Shown piece by piece: positions 6,187 through 14,289 of a stretch of 29,530 nt of DNA; positions within the stretch are counted from its first letter, which is position 1, and each line of letters starts with the position of its first letter. Made by a program: the position numbers and the translations under genes. The notes beneath the pieces were generated by a model. That model was not told the origin of the DNA. It did not search any database and was given only the letters and a program-made list of their open reading frames with translations. This DNA comes from a virus. The stretch is from the IMG/VR virus record IMGVR_UViG_3300017742_000072, positions 1 through 29,530 of that record. One strand, given 5' to 3'.

Positions 6187-6209
6187 GAAAACCGCCCTTG
6201 TGGGGCGGT
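6187..6209 (-). terminator. Intrinsic terminator ending the structural block
   Basis: A perfect 7-bp GC-rich stem (ACCGCCC pairing with GGGCGGT) closes a 5-base loop. On the minus strand it is followed by T residues (GGTTTTC), which the plus strand lacks. It begins 9 bases after the stop of the 6219-6602 gene. It is the clearest terminator in the window and marks the boundary between the tail genes and the helicase module. Confidence 0.75.
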
Positions 6210-6218
6210 CTAGTCCAG

Positions 6219-6602
6219 TTATGGAAGTGGTTCTGGTGTTGGTTCTCGGAGTCCAGTCATCCCATCATTTCCTCTAACATACAATCCATTACTAAAAATA
6301 ACATATTGAATAAAATAGTCAGTATCATCTGGTTTACTATTGGGAAAATTCTCTCTACAGAAGTCATCTGCTGACTCTTCAGTAGTAAATTCTACAAATG
6401 TAAACTCATTGTACAATAGTTTGTCAAATATTGCTGGATTCTCAGACTGCATATTCAAATAATATGCTGAATAGATAGAATTTGCTTTAGTAGCATCATC
6501 AACACCATCTGGTCCAATAGTTCTCAATAACACAATAGAAGATTGAGTTACTTCACTATAGTGCTGAATCCACTCCATAAAGTTTCTTGTAGTTAAGTAC
6601 AT
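6219..6602 (-). CDS. Hypothetical protein at end of tail-fibre block (127 aa)
   Basis: This 127-residue acidic protein starts MYLTTRNFMEWIQHYSEVTQ and ends in a proline-rich tail (REPTPEPLP). The middle has an FTFVEFTTEESADDF segment reminiscent of a ferredoxin-like or small alpha/beta fold, but I cannot name the family. GGAG lies 7 bases before the ATG, within the stop of the upstream chaperone-like gene 4 bases away. It is therefore co-transcribed with tail proteins and may be an assembly factor or minor structural protein. The terminator follows immediately. Confidence 0.65.
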   Translation of the reverse strand: MYLTTRNFMEWIQHYSEVTQSSIVLLRTIGPDGVDDATKANSIYSAYYLNMQSENPAIFDKLLYNEFTFVEFTTEESADDFCRENFPNSKPDDTDYFIQYVIFSNGLYVRGNDGMTGLREPTPEPLP

Positions 6603-6606
6603 AATA

Positions 6607-7539
6607 TTACTCCGTGATATTCAAGTTTTCAATAACAGCACCAGATAGACCTTCGTTAAGACTATACTGGTTAATTTTATCCCAAATTTGCTTATTTAAT
6701 GGCAATCCACCTTCATCTTGGCGTTTTTTGGCAAGAATAGCAGACTGTTTAATACTGCCAACGATCTCAGCGGTAGCATACGATCCAGTTTCATATACAT
6801 TAAATTTAAAATGCTGTGGAACAGATAGATAAGGTGTTTCGTGATCTGGATCCAATGCATGATAAGCATAAGGATCAATAGGCCAATTGTATTCTTCATC
6901 CCAGATGAGATAGTCTAGCAGATCATCAAAATCTTCTGGTGCTTTAATATTTTCTCTCAAATATGTTCTGTAAGCAGACCACATTTCTAGTTCGTCACTA
7001 AACTTTTCCGTAGCATCTGATAGTTGTGACCAATCAGAACTACGAAGCAATTTTGTTTGAAGTTCGTTCTTTTCTTCGGATGTTGTTACTATATATTCTG
7101 TTCTAGTAGCAACATCAATAATTGCTTTAGACTTTACTATTTCAGTATCAATTTGTTGTACGGCAAGTGCTGCTTTCAAAATGTCAAATAGTTCTTTAAC
7201 CTGTCCAGCAGTGAGATCATTTTTCTCATATCTCAACCATTTTGATTGTTTTGTAGAAAAATCAAATTTCAATTTTTCCTTTTCAAAAATATGATCGCCG
7301 TCTTCAAAAACCGAAAAACTTACAATTCTATCATTTTCATTAGACCACTCATCTGGAAGATTACTATGTAAATTAGTATTAATCTGAGAGTCCAATTTAG
7401 TAGCGAGATAAGTCCACTCTCCATTTTGCTTCACCCGAATAACCATTAGGCGATGTAAAGCATCCCATTCTATAATAGGTTTTCTTTCTTCGGGTGGTAA
7501 TATTTTTTCAAATTGAAAATCGTCTGGATTGAACGCCAT
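6607..7539 (-). CDS. Tail-fibre assembly chaperone-like protein
   Basis: This 310-residue protein contains a segment at residues 163-198 (KLLRSSDWSQLSDA, then MWSAYRTYLREN) that matches the hallmark of phage tail assembly chaperones of the Phage_tail_APC type: a LL-x-x-SDW-x-Q motif followed by W-x-x-YR-x-x-LR. Proteins with this motif usually sit directly after a tail-fibre gene and help it fold or trimerise, which is exactly the position here, behind the 2,103-residue fibre gene. The N-terminal part (1-160) is mostly beta with a helix around 110-145. The C-terminal part after 200 is unfamiliar and could bind the client. No strong Shine-Dalgarno is visible. Confidence 0.65.
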   Translation of the reverse strand: MAFNPDDFQFEKILPPEERKPIIEWDALHRLMVIRVKQNGEWTYLATKLDSQINTNLHSNLPDEWSNENDRIVSFSVFEDGDHIFEKEKLKFDFSTKQSKWLRYEKNDLTAGQVKELFDILKAALAVQQIDTEIVKSKAIIDVATRTEYIVTTSEEKNELQTKLLRSSDWSQLSDATEKFSDELEMWSAYRTYLRENIKAPEDFDDLLDYLIWDEEYNWPIDPYAYHALDPDHETPYLSVPQHFKFNVYETGSYATAEIVGSIKQSAILAKKRQDEGGLPLNKQIWDKINQYSLNEGLSGAVIENLNITE

Positions 7540-7566
7540 TTCTACTAAGGTCGCTTTATTTACTAT

Positions 7567-10500
7567 TTAGAATGCTTTAATCATCCACTTTGTCCAAACA
7601 TATGGAGTAACCATAGGAACTTGGTCTTGTGGAGAAAATTCAGGAACAGGAATTAACTGTTTGGTTTGCTGTAATGTAAATGTGCCAGGTAAAACTTGAA
7701 TACCAATATCAAGAGCAGAGAATTCAAGATCAACTGAACTATTCATGCCACCAGAGAAACTATTCAGTTCTGTACTGCCAGTACCACCAGTTTCATTATT
7801 ACCATAACCGTAAATAGCGTCGTCATCAATAGCTGTTAATGACACATAGTGATTATGCTTTAGTTTGTTAACGGGACTGTAAGAACCAACAGTAACTACT
7901 TTTTCTGGGATATCTACAGTAGAAACAAACTTCTTAGCAGTAGAAGAACCAACAGCACTTGTTGTTCCTGGGAATGGTTGACTACTCAAATCAATATAGT
8001 CATTAATTTCATTATAGTTACTTGATCCTGAAGTGATTCCAGACTGTACAATTGTAACATTTCCAAATGAACCGGCATTTTTTGTACCTTCATAACCTGG
8101 GTTTACGTCATTAGTCCATTCTTCGATACTTCCATCCCACCAACCACTCTCATTACAACCAGTAGAATCAGGAACATTAGCAGAAGTAAGATCATAATCA
8201 TCAGTAGCATATCCCCATAAGTTAAAGGAGAATTGACCTGCAGATGTCGGCGTGTTTACTGAACCTGATCCTAAGTCACCATTAGCAACAGTAGGGGACG
8301 TAACAGCAACACTATATCCGCCATTGCCACCCCAATTAACTCTACCTTTAAATCTACCTGGGTCAGGAACACCAGAAACTAAGTCATGGAAGTGTAAAGG
8401 AACATCATAAATCTTTTCTGGTTTCAATCCAACAGGACATGTTGCTTTACCAGTACTAATAAACTCAATAAGACCAGAAACATTAGAATAACCAGCAGTT
8501 GATACTTGAGCAATACCAAAATATTCAGATTCTTGTGCTGGTTGACCAGTAGCAGGTGTAATAACTTGTTCTAGTTCATCTACACCAGGGTCACCAAGAG
8601 TATCAACATACCACATACCACCAAATGCTCCCGGTTCTTGATTACCAGAAGATCCGGATTGTTTTGTTTTAGTATATTCTGGAGCTAAACCAGGAGATGC
8701 AGAAGCTGTACCATCAATAACACCTGTACCTTTGACATATTTGTTTCTATAGTCAGGCGTTCTAAAGAATGTAACGCTGCCAACTACTTTAGCACCATAA
8801 TCATATCCAAGAACCGAATATAACAACGGATAGTCTTCCGGAGAATAATATCCACCATCACACCACACCCAACTCGGGAATCTAGAATCTAATTTACCAT
8901 CAAGTTTACCCCAAAAATCACTCTCAAGAGCATCTTGGAATACAGGCATAATTGTTCCAACAGGTAAACCATCAAATTTAGTATTGAATCTAATCTGAGT
9001 ACCACTGAATGTATTGCCAACATACTTACATGGAGTAATAGAACTGTACCACTGACTGCTAATAGGATCTTGTACATTAGCAGGAGATTGTACGCTATAT
9101 CCAGTAGAATATGATCCAGCATAAACAAATGCTGTTCTAGTAAATCCAGGAATTTCTGAAGATAATAGTTGTACATTAAAGAAATCACCATTAGATACAC
9201 TTGCTGGTGAATCTACAGTATAAAGATTATATCCAGTATCGTTAACATTAATTTGTAAACCATTTGTGCCATACAATCCTACGGAGACGCCATTTGATAA
9301 TCCAGAAATAACAGGTTGTTCCGTTGCTTCAGTAAAACTGCTTAGTCCTATAGCAATTTGAGTAGCAAATGAGAAAGCAGCTGGCGTTGTTCCAAATTGT
9401 CCAGCAGTAATAACACCCCATAGAGTTTCATAGAATCCAGTTGTAGCAGACGCTAAACCCAATTTAGTATTGAAAATTCTAGACTGACCAATAATATCAG
9501 TAGTTGTATATACCAATGCTAGAGTATCAAAATTATTAACTGGAGTAGTAGTTACACCGGCACCCAAAAGAACTCCATTTTTCTTTATCCTAGGAAGAAG
9601 ACCGCTAGGATCAGCGTCTCCAGGACCACTTTCCACAATAAAATCAGCAGTAGTTTCAAGTCCATCAATTAAATTAGTATTACTTTCATATGTTTCTAAT
9701 AGATTACCACCAACTACATAAATCCATGTATAACTATCTGGTAGTGAGTCCAATTCTGCTGCTGTGGTAACATTCCACTCAACAGCAGGAAGATTTCCAA
9801 CAGTAATCTGTGTAGTTTCAGTATCTTCAAAATCAGAAGATGATGTCAATCTAATAGTAAAAGTTTCGCCATTTTCAATAGTAGTACCAATAGCACCATC
9901 AACATATGTGCCGCCTTCTACACTAATATCAGCACCATTAGTAGCAGTAATTGATACTGGTACAGTAATACCAGAAATAGTAATCTCTTCACTAAATATT
10001 GGCGTACTAATAGGAACATCAACAGCATCTTCCAGAAAAAATACATTTGGAGTAGAATCTGGTGGTGGACCAACATTAATATCCCAATAACTAGTTGTAT
10101 CACCAACTGTTACTCCGACAGTATATGTAGTAAAATATAGATTACCGGTCGTTGCTCTAATTTGAAGATATTGATTGTTACCAATTTGAGCACCAGTCGT
10201 AAATGCTCCACATGATGATGCTGTATTAGAAGTACATATTCTTAAGTCTGACGTAAATCCAGGAGAAGATAACGACACAGGAACAGTTCCGGTAATACCA
10301 GTAATTTGTACAATATTTGATAATACTGTTGTCTGAATATCTATACCATCAAGAGTAATGAATGAGAAAGGATCTGGTGTGGTGTCTTGCTGACTAAATT
10401 CTATATAAACAGCACCTTCCTCATTAGGAGCAGCACCCTGACCAGATAGAAGAGTGCCATCTAACGGCGTGACATATGATGTGTTGTAAAAAGCGCCACC

Positions 10501-13500
10501 ACCATTACCACCAGTAGAATCTAAATCATTAGTTTGTAAGGTAACACCATCTTCAGTATAAGAAGCAATTAATTCACCAGCAGATCCATTATATCCGCCG
10601 CCACCACCGCCAGCGCCGCCACCTTGACCAGATCCATTAGGACCATCATCACCAGGAAGATTTAAATTTACAGTCGTAGTTTGAGTAGATCCATTTGTAA
10701 TATGGTTTCCATATTGTGTTGATAGTGGCGTGGCAGTATCATTACCAGCGCCACCACCACCGCCGCCGCCACCGGCCATAGCGAGCAAAGTATTATCAGT
10801 AAATGTAATGGCAGAAGCACCACCGCCGCCGCCTCCTCCTCCAGAAGCGTCATTAGGACCAGCATTTCCTCCATCGCCGCCATTACAATATCCAAAACCA
10901 CCGGCACCACCACCTGATGAGCTAGAGTAATCATCTCCATCTTCCCCAGCATCACCAGGATAAACTCTTAATTTAAAGTCCGGATTTCCGCCACTATCAG
11001 TTGGCCAAACGCTCGGGGGAATTTCTACTAGAGCTCTAAATATGTTGCCAGCTCCAGCAGGTCCACCAGTACTGTTAGGAACATCCCCACCACCATCTCC
11101 ACCGCCAGCACCAACTAAAGAAACATAAAATTGTGATCCAGCAAAAGCAGGAAGTGTATACTCAATATAATTAGTAAAACCAACACCAAAATATTTTTGA
11201 GTAATAAAATCACCTAATACATTATATTGTCTAGTATAAACCTTAAACGTATCAAATAGAGCATCACCAGCAGAAATATCTTGGTTATTACCAATTCTAT
11301 ATGTCACTTCAGCAAGACCCCCAGATGCTGCAGAAGAATTTTGTCTAACAAATAAAGTATATGTAGTTGTTAAAATAGTGACTGCCGAACCCCAATTTAC
11401 CTGATCAACACTTAAACTACCAATACCACTAGTAATTGACGCTGTAGTAGCAGCATCTAAACCTCTAATATCAACTTCAGCAACCTGTTCTACTGATGGG
11501 TCAGCAAGATATACCGGAGTAGCATGAAATGGATATGGCACAGTTCTCTCATCTCTTGTGATAAGAGTCATTAACACAGATTTATTTGGATATGTTGGGG
11601 TTGGACCTCCAGTAGGATTTCCAATTGTAGGATTACCATTAGGAGGACCTTGAATTGTAACTTTAGATGTCTGCTGAGCTTCATAAGTAATAGATGCTTT
11701 TAACTTTAAGTTAATAACATCATTCTGCTGAACCGTAAGTTGTTGTACCCAAGATCCCGTATTATTTTTTCTAATAAAACCACCAGTACCATCAATGATG
11801 GCATTCATTTTAACGCCAATACCATTCAATAATGCTACCGTATTTTGAGCAGTTGCTGGACTACTATTTGATAAATTTTGATAAGGTGTTTCTAAATTAT
11901 TATATGCCCCAGAAGTGTACTCTGTTCCCAATCCGGTGACATTAAAGTCAGCAAAATACATGAACCCAGGTTCAGCTCTATTATGTACATCATCAGCAGA
12001 AACTAGTACTTTTTCATACTCAATAATTTGTAACTGAGCTGTTTGTCCACCAGCACTAATAGTAACATTATCACCAATAGAGTATCCATAACCAGGATCT
12101 ACAATAATCAAATTATTGAAACCATCATTAGTTAATCCGACAACCATACTGTTACCAGAACCACCACTTACATTATAATTATTGCCAGCAACAAATCCAC
12201 CTGTGGGTTGTGGTCCAGTTAATGTAAGTTTGGCACCATAGGTAAAAATTGGTTCGGCATAAACTAATTCTGGATATCTATCTACCTCCGTCCATGATTG
12301 CCAATTATCAGTAACCGAACCAAGAGTTTGAGTTACTTGATAAGTACCAGATCCATATGTACCACCAGCTGTATTTTCATATCCACCAGATAAAGTATCG
12401 CCAGCAACAGCAAATACATTTAATGTTCCAGAACGTTTTTGAGTATTATTAGGACCAACTCTTAGTCTAGTGTAAAGAGTATCACCAAGAACTAATTGAG
12501 CACCAATAGATTGAGTCCATGTATATTGATCAGCAGAAATATAAAGTTGACTGGTAGAAGTAGCTCGTAATACAACATCACTATCAATACCAGTAATATT
12601 AACCGTGTCATATATCCAACTTGGTCCACCATCACCAGCAGCCCAAATAGTATCAATTAATGTAGATCCTTGATAAATTTTAACATATCTAAAAGCATAA
12701 GCATCGTTGGCATTTAGATTAGCATTTTTTATGCTATTAGGAACACTACCCTGAAATTCTGGACTTCCACCACTCGATCTAAGTTGTATTTCTAAATCTG
12801 ATATTTTTTCATTACTATTCAGATTTACTGTTACATCATGCCAAGATCCCTCAATAAGATCATAGTCACCAGAGTAACCAACAACAGTTGGGATTAATTC
12901 AGCATCTCTAGTCGTAGATCCATCATTTAATCTAACGAAAAATGTCTCAGTTGAGTTATTAGGTCTTTCACCACCATTGCTATCACTACCAGAAATAACA
13001 TTAAATACTAATTTAGTTGCTTTTGAAGTATCAATATCAAGTTCAGCAATTCTAGAAGCAACGTTTGGTGATGAAAATGATCCCATCATCAAATAATCAG
13101 AACCATCTGGTGTTACAAATCCACCAAGTTCGCCAGTTCCGGGTCCTCCATAAACACCATCACCAGATCCTATTATTGATGTGCCAGTAAATGACCAAGG
13201 TATGGTATATGTAGCTTTTTGATCTACAGCATCTGTAAATGAATACTGTTGAATATCTTGATCTTGTGCTCTAGTTGTAATACCCCATGTTCTAGAGAAT
13301 GATGTAGATGGTTGACCAATACCAGTACCAAATGTCTCATCACCTACATTAAAAGTAACTAAAGTAGCGGTAACATACCAGTTAGGAACTGTTACTCTAA
13401 GTTGAATTTTATCTCCTGGTTGTAACCCACCTGTACCATTAGCAACATTGGCACTAATTGATGTTCTCCACGAATCAAAAGCACCAGCTCTGTAAATTCT

Positions 13501-13878
13501 AAACTGTGCTGTAGTATTGTTTGTATTGCTATTCTTAGGACCGTTAGATACAGCAGAAACGCTAGCAGGAATTGGAATTTCAATGCTAGAAATATCAATT
13601 ACTTGAGAATAATATGTGGTATTTCTCTCGAATGTTGATGTACCACCACTACTACTAGTACCATTAAAAGCACCAGAAAATCCAGATTGATTGATAAAAG
13701 AAAATGATGCTGGTAAAGCATCAGGAATCTTAGTTCCAAATGTAATACCATCTGGATCTGTTCCAGTACCAATTTGCACATTAACTGTAACTTGGGTATT
13801 CCAAGTAGATGGCGTTGGATACCTTACTTGAACAAACTGTCCAGGTGATACATTGACAGGGGTACTGCTAAATGGCAT
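7567..13878 (-). CDS. Giant tail-fibre/adhesin with glycine-rich and collar domains
   Basis: This 2,103-residue protein is a modular virion protein, probably host-binding. Residues 1 to about 900 and 1150-1650 are rich in Ser, Thr, Gly and Asn and look like repeated beta-sandwich units (GDKIQLRVTVP; GETFTIRLTSSSDF followed by VEWNVTT). Residues about 920-1140 are glycine-rich with runs of eight glycines, framed by LVGAGGG and FYNTSYV, as in phage adhesin tips. From about 1665 a tail-collar domain begins (VWCDGGYY, YPLLYSVLG, FRTPDYRNKY). It is followed by two His-x-His motifs (HFHD, HNHY) and the end YVWTKWMIKAF, as in T4 short tail fibres. A chaperone-like gene follows. The gene starts after a 27-base gap with only a weak ribosome site. 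The receptor is unknown. Confidence 0.8.
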   Translation of the reverse strand: MPFSSTPVNVSPGQFVQVRYPTPSTWNTQVTVNVQIGTGTDPDGITFGTKIPDALPASFSFINQSGFSGAFNGTSSSGGTSTFERNTTYYSQVIDISSIEIPIPASVSAVSNGPKNSNTNNTTAQFRIYRAGAFDSWRTSISANVANGTGGLQPGDKIQLRVTVPNWYVTATLVTFNVGDETFGTGIGQPSTSFSRTWGITTRAQDQDIQQYSFTDAVDQKATYTIPWSFTGTSIIGSGDGVYGGPGTGELGGFVTPDGSDYLMMGSFSSPNVASRIAELDIDTSKATKLVFNVISGSDSNGGERPNNSTETFFVRLNDGSTTRDAELIPTVVGYSGDYDLIEGSWHDVTVNLNSNEKISDLEIQLRSSGGSPEFQGSVPNSIKNANLNANDAYAFRYVKIYQGSTLIDTIWAAGDGGPSWIYDTVNITGIDSDVVLRATSTSQLYISADQYTWTQSIGAQLVLGDTLYTRLRVGPNNTQKRSGTLNVFAVAGDTLSGGYENTAGGTYGSGTYQVTQTLGSVTDNWQSWTEVDRYPELVYAEPIFTYGAKLTLTGPQPTGGFVAGNNYNVSGGSGNSMVVGLTNDGFNNLIIVDPGYGYSIGDNVTISAGGQTAQLQIIEYEKVLVSADDVHNRAEPGFMYFADFNVTGLGTEYTSGAYNNLETPYQNLSNSSPATAQNTVALLNGIGVKMNAIIDGTGGFIRKNNTGSWVQQLTVQQNDVINLKLKASITYEAQQTSKVTIQGPPNGNPTIGNPTGGPTPTYPNKSVLMTLITRDERTVPYPFHATPVYLADPSVEQVAEVDIRGLDAATTASITSGIGSLSVDQVNWGSAVTILTTTYTLFVRQNSSAASGGLAEVTYRIGNNQDISAGDALFDTFKVYTRQYNVLGDFITQKYFGVGFTNYIEYTLPAFAGSQFYVSLVGAGGGDGGGDVPNSTGGPAGAGNIFRALVEIPPSVWPTDSGGNPDFKLRVYPGDAGEDGDDYSSSSGGGAGGFGYCNGGDGGNAGPNDASGGGGGGGGASAITFTDNTLLAMAGGGGGGGGAGNDTATPLSTQYGNHITNGSTQTTTVNLNLPGDDGPNGSGQGGGAGGGGGGYNGSAGELIASYTEDGVTLQTNDLDSTGGNGGGAFYNTSYVTPLDGTLLSGQGAAPNEEGAVYIEFSQQDTTPDPFSFITLDGIDIQTTVLSNIVQITGITGTVPVSLSSPGFTSDLRICTSNTASSCGAFTTGAQIGNNQYLQIRATTGNLYFTTYTVGVTVGDTTSYWDINVGPPPDSTPNVFFLEDAVDVPISTPIFSEEITISGITVPVSITATNGADISVEGGTYVDGAIGTTIENGETFTIRLTSSSDFEDTETTQITVGNLPAVEWNVTTAAELDSLPDSYTWIYVVGGNLLETYESNTNLIDGLETTADFIVESGPGDADPSGLLPRIKKNGVLLGAGVTTTPVNNFDTLALVYTTTDIIGQSRIFNTKLGLASATTGFYETLWGVITAGQFGTTPAAFSFATQIAIGLSSFTEATEQPVISGLSNGVSVGLYGTNGLQINVNDTGYNLYTVDSPASVSNGDFFNVQLLSSEIPGFTRTAFVYAGSYSTGYSVQSPANVQDPISSQWYSSITPCKYVGNTFSGTQIRFNTKFDGLPVGTIMPVFQDALESDFWGKLDGKLDSRFPSWVWCDGGYYSPEDYPLLYSVLGYDYGAKVVGSVTFFRTPDYRNKYVKGTGVIDGTASASPGLAPEYTKTKQSGSSGNQEPGAFGGMWYVDTLGDPGVDELEQVITPATGQPAQESEYFGIAQVSTAGYSNVSGLIEFISTGKATCPVGLKPEKIYDVPLHFHDLVSGVPDPGRFKGRVNWGGNGGYSVAVTSPTVANGDLGSGSVNTPTSAGQFSFNLWGYATDDYDLTSANVPDSTGCNESGWWDGSIEEWTNDVNPGYEGTKNAGSFGNVTIVQSGITSGSSNYNEINDYIDLSSQPFPGTTSAVGSSTAKKFVSTVDIPEKVVTVGSYSPVNKLKHNHYVSLTAIDDDAIYGYGNNETGGTGSTELNSFSGGMNSSVDLEFSALDIGIQVLPGTFTLQQTKQLIPVPEFSPQDQVPMVTPYVWTKWMIKAF
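10471..11121 (-). repeat. Glycine-codon-rich tract in the giant fibre gene
   Basis: On the plus strand this stretch is full of CC-n triplets, most densely at 10590-10625 and 10745-10870. They read as GG-n glycine codons on the coding strand. It encodes the poly-glycine domain of the fibre. The codons are mixed (GGC, GGT, GGA), so this is a compositional tract and not a perfect microsatellite. It stands out as a GC-rich island inside an otherwise AT-rich gene. Confidence 0.8.
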
Positions 13879-13905
13879 TGATTACTACTCGATCACGTGC
13901 TATTC

Positions 13906-14082
13906 CTATTGGTTATTTAGGTCAGACTGCCTGACATTAATCCAAGGACCATTATCAATTCTAACTTGGATTGGTTTATCTGAGGTAATTTCTTGAGTTG
14001 CATTACCATCAACTTTAAAAATTTTTGATTTATAATGAGGATTTTCAGGATTTAAATTATATACCACAGGAAATTTACTCAT
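13906..14082 (-). CDS. 58-aa protein resembling the end of the shared C-terminal module
   Basis: The ATG at 14082 is chosen over an upstream TTG at 14094 because GGAG lies 6 bases before it and it overlaps the previous stop (ATGA). The protein starts MSKFPVVYNLNPENPHYKSK. Residues 33-52 (ATQEITSDKPIQVRI, then NGPWINVR) resemble the last 30 residues of the three upstream proteins (for example EIKVDKPGAQVSINGGGWQN). It could be a stand-alone copy of that terminal beta unit, perhaps an attachment or capping piece for the adhesins. The similarity is short and judged by eye. No other family is recognised. Confidence 0.65.
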   Translation of the reverse strand: MSKFPVVYNLNPENPHYKSKIFKVDGNATQEITSDKPIQVRIDNGPWINVRQSDLNNQ

Positions 14083-14288
14083 AACGTACTCCAATAATGA
14101 TTTGCCATGTTTTGAAACAACGAATTTTCCCCAGAAATATCATCTCCCTGAGAAAAATATAGAGACATTGTATTAGAAGAAACTTCTTCGCCATCCACAA
14201 TATTTTTGATTATTTTTCTAACCCCTACTTGCTTTAGCAAAGGTCTAATTTCAATAGCATCTACAACTTCAGTTCTTTCTAATGCCAT
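14079..14288 (-). CDS. Small hypothetical protein in adhesin cluster (69 aa)
   Basis: This ORF encodes 69 residues starting MALERTEVVDAIEIRPLLKQ and ending NHYWSTL. The N-terminal half is an alternating strand/helix segment rich in I, V and K, and the middle (SNTMSLYFSQGDD) looks beta. It starts one base after the stop of the 1,184-residue gene and overlaps the 58-aa gene by 4 bp, so it is part of the adhesin operon. It may be a minor tail component or assembly factor; no family is recognised. A CATAAATA sequence 34 bases upstream resembles a T4-type late promoter but lies in coding sequence. Confidence 0.6.
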   Translation of the reverse strand: MALERTEVVDAIEIRPLLKQVGVRKIIKNIVDGEEVSSNTMSLYFSQGDDISGENSLFQNMANHYWSTL

Positions 14289-14289
14289 T

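Noticed and set aside
5644-6213. A 189-codon open frame on the plus strand.
   Set aside because: It lies wholly antisense to the helicase, whose motifs are intact, and its product has no recognisable features. It is a shadow of codon bias in the real gene.
10740-10870. Dense CCG/CCA repeats that could suggest a microsatellite or CRISPR-like repeat.
   Set aside because: There are no spacers or constant repeat unit; the pattern follows glycine codons in an intact reading frame.
10730-10930. A plus-strand ORF encoding a proline-rich peptide.
   Set aside because: The poly-proline is just the reverse complement of the glycine codons in the fibre gene.
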